A stretch of 64,000 bases of DNA from Herbiconiux daphne (lineage in GTDB: Bacteria > Actinomycetota > Actinomycetes > Actinomycetales > Microbacteriaceae): the NCBI RefSeq assembly GCF_024979295.1, contig NZ_JANLCJ010000005.1:248001-312000 (forward strand), read 5' to 3'. Both the position numbers and the translations under genes were made by a program. The notes beneath the pieces are model-generated. The model had not been told where the DNA came from and did not search any database. It saw only the letters and a program-made list of their open reading frames with translations. Positions 60,698-64,000 of this stretch are shown here, piece after piece (position 1 is the stretch's first letter; every line of letters starts with the position of its first letter).

Positions 60698-60740
60698 CAC
60701 GACTTGTTACGACGACACTCCCGAAAGAGAGGAACCGCAA

Positions 60741-61547
60741 GTGAACGAAAATGAAATCGCTTTGTACTCGGGGATCCCAGGTATCCCGGGACTCCTGGAA
60801 CAGTTGGCAAACATTCGCGCCTACTGGCTCGGATGGGGTATCGACCGCTCCGAGGATGACAGCCTCACGTACTACCGCAGCGGCATCAACCACCCACGGC
60901 TCAACGCCGTGCTACGCACCGAGGGCTTGGACCTCATCTCGCAGTTTGGGCGAGCGCGTTCCGCACTTCAGGGTGTGCCTTGGCTCTGGGATTTGAATGT
61001 GGACAGTGCACCCGAAACTGAAGCCGCTTTGCTTCAACTTGGGGCGATCCATGCGGGATCCATGCCGATAATGGCCCGGGAACTGGGCTCCCTGACTTAC
61101 CGGGAACCTCGTGTCCCAGGCCTGGTCCTTACAGAAACAAACGCGTCCGACCTAGACCGGCACGTCATTGCATATTCGACCTCGATGGGAGTCGCCCCGA
61201 GCGAAGTCGACCGGACGTTAGCTGTTGAGCGGGCACGAACATACGCAGGACTGCCGTTCCATCGCTTTCACGCCCAGGTGGACGGGGCGATCGTCGGCAC
61301 GGCAGAGACACTCGTAACAGGCGACATCGCTGGCCTTTTCCTAGTTTCCACAGTGGCGGACCGGCGACGAGAAGGAATCGCGTCGAGTTTGTCTACTTAT
61401 GCCCTCGAGCGGAGTAAGGAACACGGCGCGCGTACGGCTGTCCTGCAAGCAAGCGGCTCGGGGGAACCCGTTTACCGACGGCTGGGGTTCATGACCGTCG
61501 GCACGACAACCTCATTCGTCGTCGGCGAGGAGACAACACCTTCGTGA
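60741..61547 (+). CDS. GNAT family N-acetyltransferase
   Basis: The GTG at 60741, with AGAGAGGAA seven bases upstream, gives 268 residues; an earlier in-frame start overlaps the MFS end and is less likely. The C-terminal half is a GNAT fold: VDGAIVGTAETLVTGDIAGLFLVSTVADRRREGIASSLSTYALE contains the acetyl-CoA loop (RRREGIAS), and VYRRLGFMTVG is the closing motif. The N-terminal 120 residues are unassigned. It overlaps the next gene by GTGA. Confidence 0.9.
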   Translation: MNENEIALYSGIPGIPGLLEQLANIRAYWLGWGIDRSEDDSLTYYRSGINHPRLNAVLRTEGLDLISQFGRARSALQGVPWLWDLNVDSAPETEAALLQLGAIHAGSMPIMARELGSLTYREPRVPGLVLTETNASDLDRHVIAYSTSMGVAPSEVDRTLAVERARTYAGLPFHRFHAQVDGAIVGTAETLVTGDIAGLFLVSTVADRRREGIASSLSTYALERSKEHGARTAVLQASGSGEPVYRRLGFMTVGTTTSFVVGEETTPS

Positions 61548-62452
61548 ACCGTCCAAACACCGCAAGCCTTCGTGCGCAGCTCGGTCCAGTTGGCGTCTGG
61601 TCAAATCGAATCGGCGAAACCTCCGCATCTACGGAGAGGACCGCAGCGAAAACGATCGAGTCGCTCGGATATGGGGCCTTGTGGTTCGGGGAAACTCCTC
61701 ACAGCAAGGAAGCTCTCGTGCATGCATCGATTCTGCTCCAAGCCACGAGCGCAATGACCATCGCAACCGGTATTGCCAATGTCTACGGTCGAGACCCGCT
61801 CGCTGCTGAATCCGCGGCAAACGCGCTCGCCGACGCATTCGACAACCGCTTCATCCTCGGCCTCGGAGCAAGTCACGCCCCGCTGGTGAAGGCCCGCGGT
61901 CACAGCTACACCGGGCCATTGACTGCCGTACGCGACTATCTGAACGCCATGGACACCGTCTCATACGCCCCGCCAAAGCCTGCCGCGGTGCCGCGAGTGC
62001 TCGGTGCACTGCGGCCGCGGATGCTCGAGCTTGCTCGCGATCGAACGGCCGGAGCCCACCCTTATTTCGTTCCCGTGGCGCACACGAAACTAGCGCGAGA
62101 AGTTCTAGGCCCAGACAGGATCCTCGCTCCCGAGCTCATGGTCATCCTCGAAAGCGACCCCACAGCAGCTCGCGCATTAGCCCGGGGGACGACAGCCGGA
62201 TTTCTTGCGTTACCGAACTACGCCAACAACTTGCGGGAACTTGGCTACAGCGACGACGATCTCGCTGGCGGCGGCAGCGACAGGCTCGTCGACGACATCG
62301 TCGCTTGGGGAACCCTCGACGAAATTCAGAATCGCGTTGAAGCTCACCTTGACGCGGGCGCGGATCACGTGGCTATTCAGCCGCTCGCTGCCGATCTCGG
62401 CTTCCAACTTCAGCAACTTCGGATTCTCGCTCACGTGCTCCTAGACCGTTAG
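61544..62452 (+). CDS. F420-type LLM class oxidoreductase
   Basis: A 302-residue luciferase-like monooxygenase-fold protein from a GTG overlapping the acetyltransferase stop. GALWFGETPHSKEALVHAS, TIATGIANVYGRDPLAAESAANALAD and FILGLGASHAPLV match the TIGR03620 branch of F420-dependent oxidoreductases. These reduce or oxidise substrates with the deazaflavin F420, or act as flavin enzymes. It sits between an acetyltransferase gene and a thiamine-diphosphate enzyme gene in one transcript. Confidence 0.92.
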   Translation: MNRPNTASLRAQLGPVGVWSNRIGETSASTERTAAKTIESLGYGALWFGETPHSKEALVHASILLQATSAMTIATGIANVYGRDPLAAESAANALADAFDNRFILGLGASHAPLVKARGHSYTGPLTAVRDYLNAMDTVSYAPPKPAAVPRVLGALRPRMLELARDRTAGAHPYFVPVAHTKLAREVLGPDRILAPELMVILESDPTAARALARGTTAGFLALPNYANNLRELGYSDDDLAGGGSDRLVDDIVAWGTLDEIQNRVEAHLDAGADHVAIQPLAADLGFQLQQLRILAHVLLDR

Positions 62453-62471
62453 CGAGGGAGATAAGGATGCA

Positions 62472-64000
62472 ATGCCCTTCTACGACGTACAACTCGATAC
62501 GCTGTCCGTCTCAACCTGGATCGCGCAAGAGACAAGCACGTATGTGACCCAGGTATTCGGCGTGATGGGCAATGGAAACGCTTTGTACATCGACGCACTT
62601 ATTGGCTCGGGGGTGCACTACAACTCGCTCCGGCATGAAGCCGGCGCAGTGGCAGCCGCTGATGCGTACTCTCGCACAACTGGGGGAGTCGGTGTGGCGA
62701 CCACGACGTTCGGCGCCGGATTCACGAACACCCTCACTGCCCTGGCTGATGCCGTCCGCGCACGGTCGACGATCGTTGTCGTGACGGGGGACGCGCCCTC
62801 GACCGGGTACAGAACGGCCGATGTCGATGTCCCAGCGTTAGTCCGAGGCGTCGGCGCCACCTCGTGGACGCTCGTGCCCGGCCGAGAGGCGCAAATTGCC
62901 AGGCTCGCATTCGAAAGCGCGGTGCGAGATGCCCGCCCCGCGGTCATCTCGGTGCCATACGACCTCAGTGATGCGCCAATCGCCGATCCTCACGCAATCT
63001 TCCGGCCGCATGTAGGCCTGCGGCCCGGCGGAGTGGTCAGCCACGCGAGCGCCGTCGTGCCGCAGCGCCTTACGACCACACTCCTCAGTGCTCGGCGGTT
63101 GCTGGTAATCGCGGGACACGGCGTCGTTCTGGCTGGAGCGCAGCGCCTGGCCGCACGATTGGTCGCATTGAGGTCGGCGGCTTCGGCCACCACTGTGATG
63201 GCACACGGTCTATTCACCGGACAACGAGGTCACCTCGGGCTTGCGGGAGGTTTCAGCTCGAACGATGCCGCCGAGCAGATGCGCACGGCGGATGTCGTAC
63301 TCGTGCTCGGAGCCAGTCTCAACGAGAGTACGACTAGGAGCGGTACCCTCTTCTCGCCGGCGGCCCGAGTGATCCAGGTCGACGTTCTTGAGCAGCCGAC
63401 CTCAGATCTCGTCACTGACTATCTCAAGATGGATGTAGCAGAGTTCCTCAGCCAGGTGCTTGATGCGCATGACGACTCCGCGTCCCCTGAACCGTGGGCC
63501 GAGCGTACCGCTGGGGCATCCGCACAGGACAGTGCGAGGGGACTTCATCCCCAACTGCTTTCGCACGGTATCGCCGGGCTGCTTCCGGTAAACACCAGCA
63601 TCGTTCTCGACGGTGGCAACTTCATGGCTTGGCCATTGGATGCATGGCCGGTGCGGTCAACCGACGCGTTCGTGCCTGCGGGTCTTTCATTCCAGTCCAT
63701 TGGCCTCGGTCTCCCTGCATGGATCGGGGCGGCACTTGGGCGCCGCGACCGATTGCCAGTTCTGGCCGTCGGCGACGGAGGATTACTTATGTCGTTCGCC
63801 GATCTTGAGTCGGCAGCCCGGCTCGTAGACCGTGGGCTCATCGTTGTGTATAACGACTCCGCATATGGTGCCGAACTACACCAGTACGAAGCCGCCGGCC
63901 TTTCCAGCAGCCCTATGAGATTTCCGACTACCGACTTCGCCGCCGCGGCCGAGGCGCTTGGGATGCGCGCGATCGTTGTGACCTCCTTGCTGGATCTAGA
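62472..64000 (+). CDS. Thiamine diphosphate-dependent enzyme (acetolactate synthase-like), 3'-partial
   Basis: The frame stays open to the window end, so the C-terminus is missing (509 residues seen). GVHYNSLRHEAGAVAAADAYSR carries the catalytic Glu. A central domain (LLVIAGHGVVLAGAQRLAARL) is the TPP-enzyme middle domain. FQSIGLGLPAWIGAALGRR and VGDGGLLMSFADLESAARLV followed by YNDSAYGAELHQYE form the thiamine-diphosphate and Mg site. AAGGA precedes the ATG. It could be an acetolactate-synthase-like carboligase or a 2-oxoacid decarboxylase; the operon context suggests specialised metabolism. Confidence 0.9.
   Translation, partial: MPFYDVQLDTLSVSTWIAQETSTYVTQVFGVMGNGNALYIDALIGSGVHYNSLRHEAGAVAAADAYSRTTGGVGVATTTFGAGFTNTLTALADAVRARSTIVVVTGDAPSTGYRTADVDVPALVRGVGATSWTLVPGREAQIARLAFESAVRDARPAVISVPYDLSDAPIADPHAIFRPHVGLRPGGVVSHASAVVPQRLTTTLLSARRLLVIAGHGVVLAGAQRLAARLVALRSAASATTVMAHGLFTGQRGHLGLAGGFSSNDAAEQMRTADVVLVLGASLNESTTRSGTLFSPAARVIQVDVLEQPTSDLVTDYLKMDVAEFLSQVLDAHDDSASPEPWAERTAGASAQDSARGLHPQLLSHGIAGLLPVNTSIVLDGGNFMAWPLDAWPVRSTDAFVPAGLSFQSIGLGLPAWIGAALGRRDRLPVLAVGDGGLLMSFADLESAARLVDRGLIVVYNDSAYGAELHQYEAAGLSSSPMRFPTTDFAAAAEALGMRAIVVTSLLDL

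Overview
The window is GC-rich, dense in GTGA/ATGA start-stop overlaps, and carries gene families typical of free-living Actinobacteria: several MmyB-type helix-turn-helix regulators, CWB2 cell-wall proteins, an EAL-DICT regulator, an F420-type LLM oxidoreductase and an F420-reductase-like enzyme. A soil or plant-associated member of the Microbacteriaceae is the best guess; this is inferred from gene content, with no rRNA or marker gene present.

Layout. (1) 1-6.6 kb: a plus-strand carbohydrate operon of four TIM-barrel sugar isomerase/epimerase genes, a GMC flavin oxidoreductase, a GlcG/HbpS-like protein and an aldo-keto reductase. This looks like an oxidise-epimerise/eliminate-reduce route for an unusual sugar, polyol or glycoside. 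(2) 6.7-27.8 kb: ordinary chromosomal genes, including small membrane proteins, a TetR/lipase pair with a clear operator, an SGNH hydrolase, a broken glyoxalase gene, a MazEF-like toxin-antitoxin pair followed by four 19-bp repeats, an epoxide hydrolase, a CWB2 surface protein, an EAL-DICT protein, several alpha/beta hydrolases, an ECF sigma factor with a membrane partner, a DUF2000/Lrp pair and a DJ-1/PfpI protein.

(3) 27.9 to about 44 kb: an integrative element next to tRNA-Gln(CUG). Its minus-strand backbone holds a large serine recombinase whose reading frame runs antisense through the tRNA, a replication-relaxation protein, a HerA/TraD-like ATPase, an MT-A70 methylase, and an overlapping set of two von Willebrand A proteins (one a lipoprotein) around a four-helix membrane protein. 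DUF3846 and ribbon-helix-helix genes lie at the right. A plus-strand cargo gene of about 1,390 codons encodes a STAND/NACHT-like NTPase, the best candidate for a new defence protein here. A 17-bp sequence occurs as an inverted pair upstream of the methylase-transfer genes and again near the ribbon-helix-helix gene, suggesting a regulatory circuit of the element.

(4) 44.3-51.3 kb: an azlCD amino-acid exporter pair bracketed by imperfect direct repeats, then a 1,775-residue secreted protein with a DUF5695-like catalytic region, Ig-like domains and three F5/8C carbohydrate-binding modules. (5) 51.4-64 kb: regulators paired with redox and hydrolase genes. A 26-bp motif is shared between the promoter regions of a zinc-type dehydrogenase gene and of an MmyB regulator about 4 kb away. 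The window ends inside an operon for an MFS exporter, a GNAT acetyltransferase, an F420-type LLM oxidoreductase and a thiamine-diphosphate enzyme.
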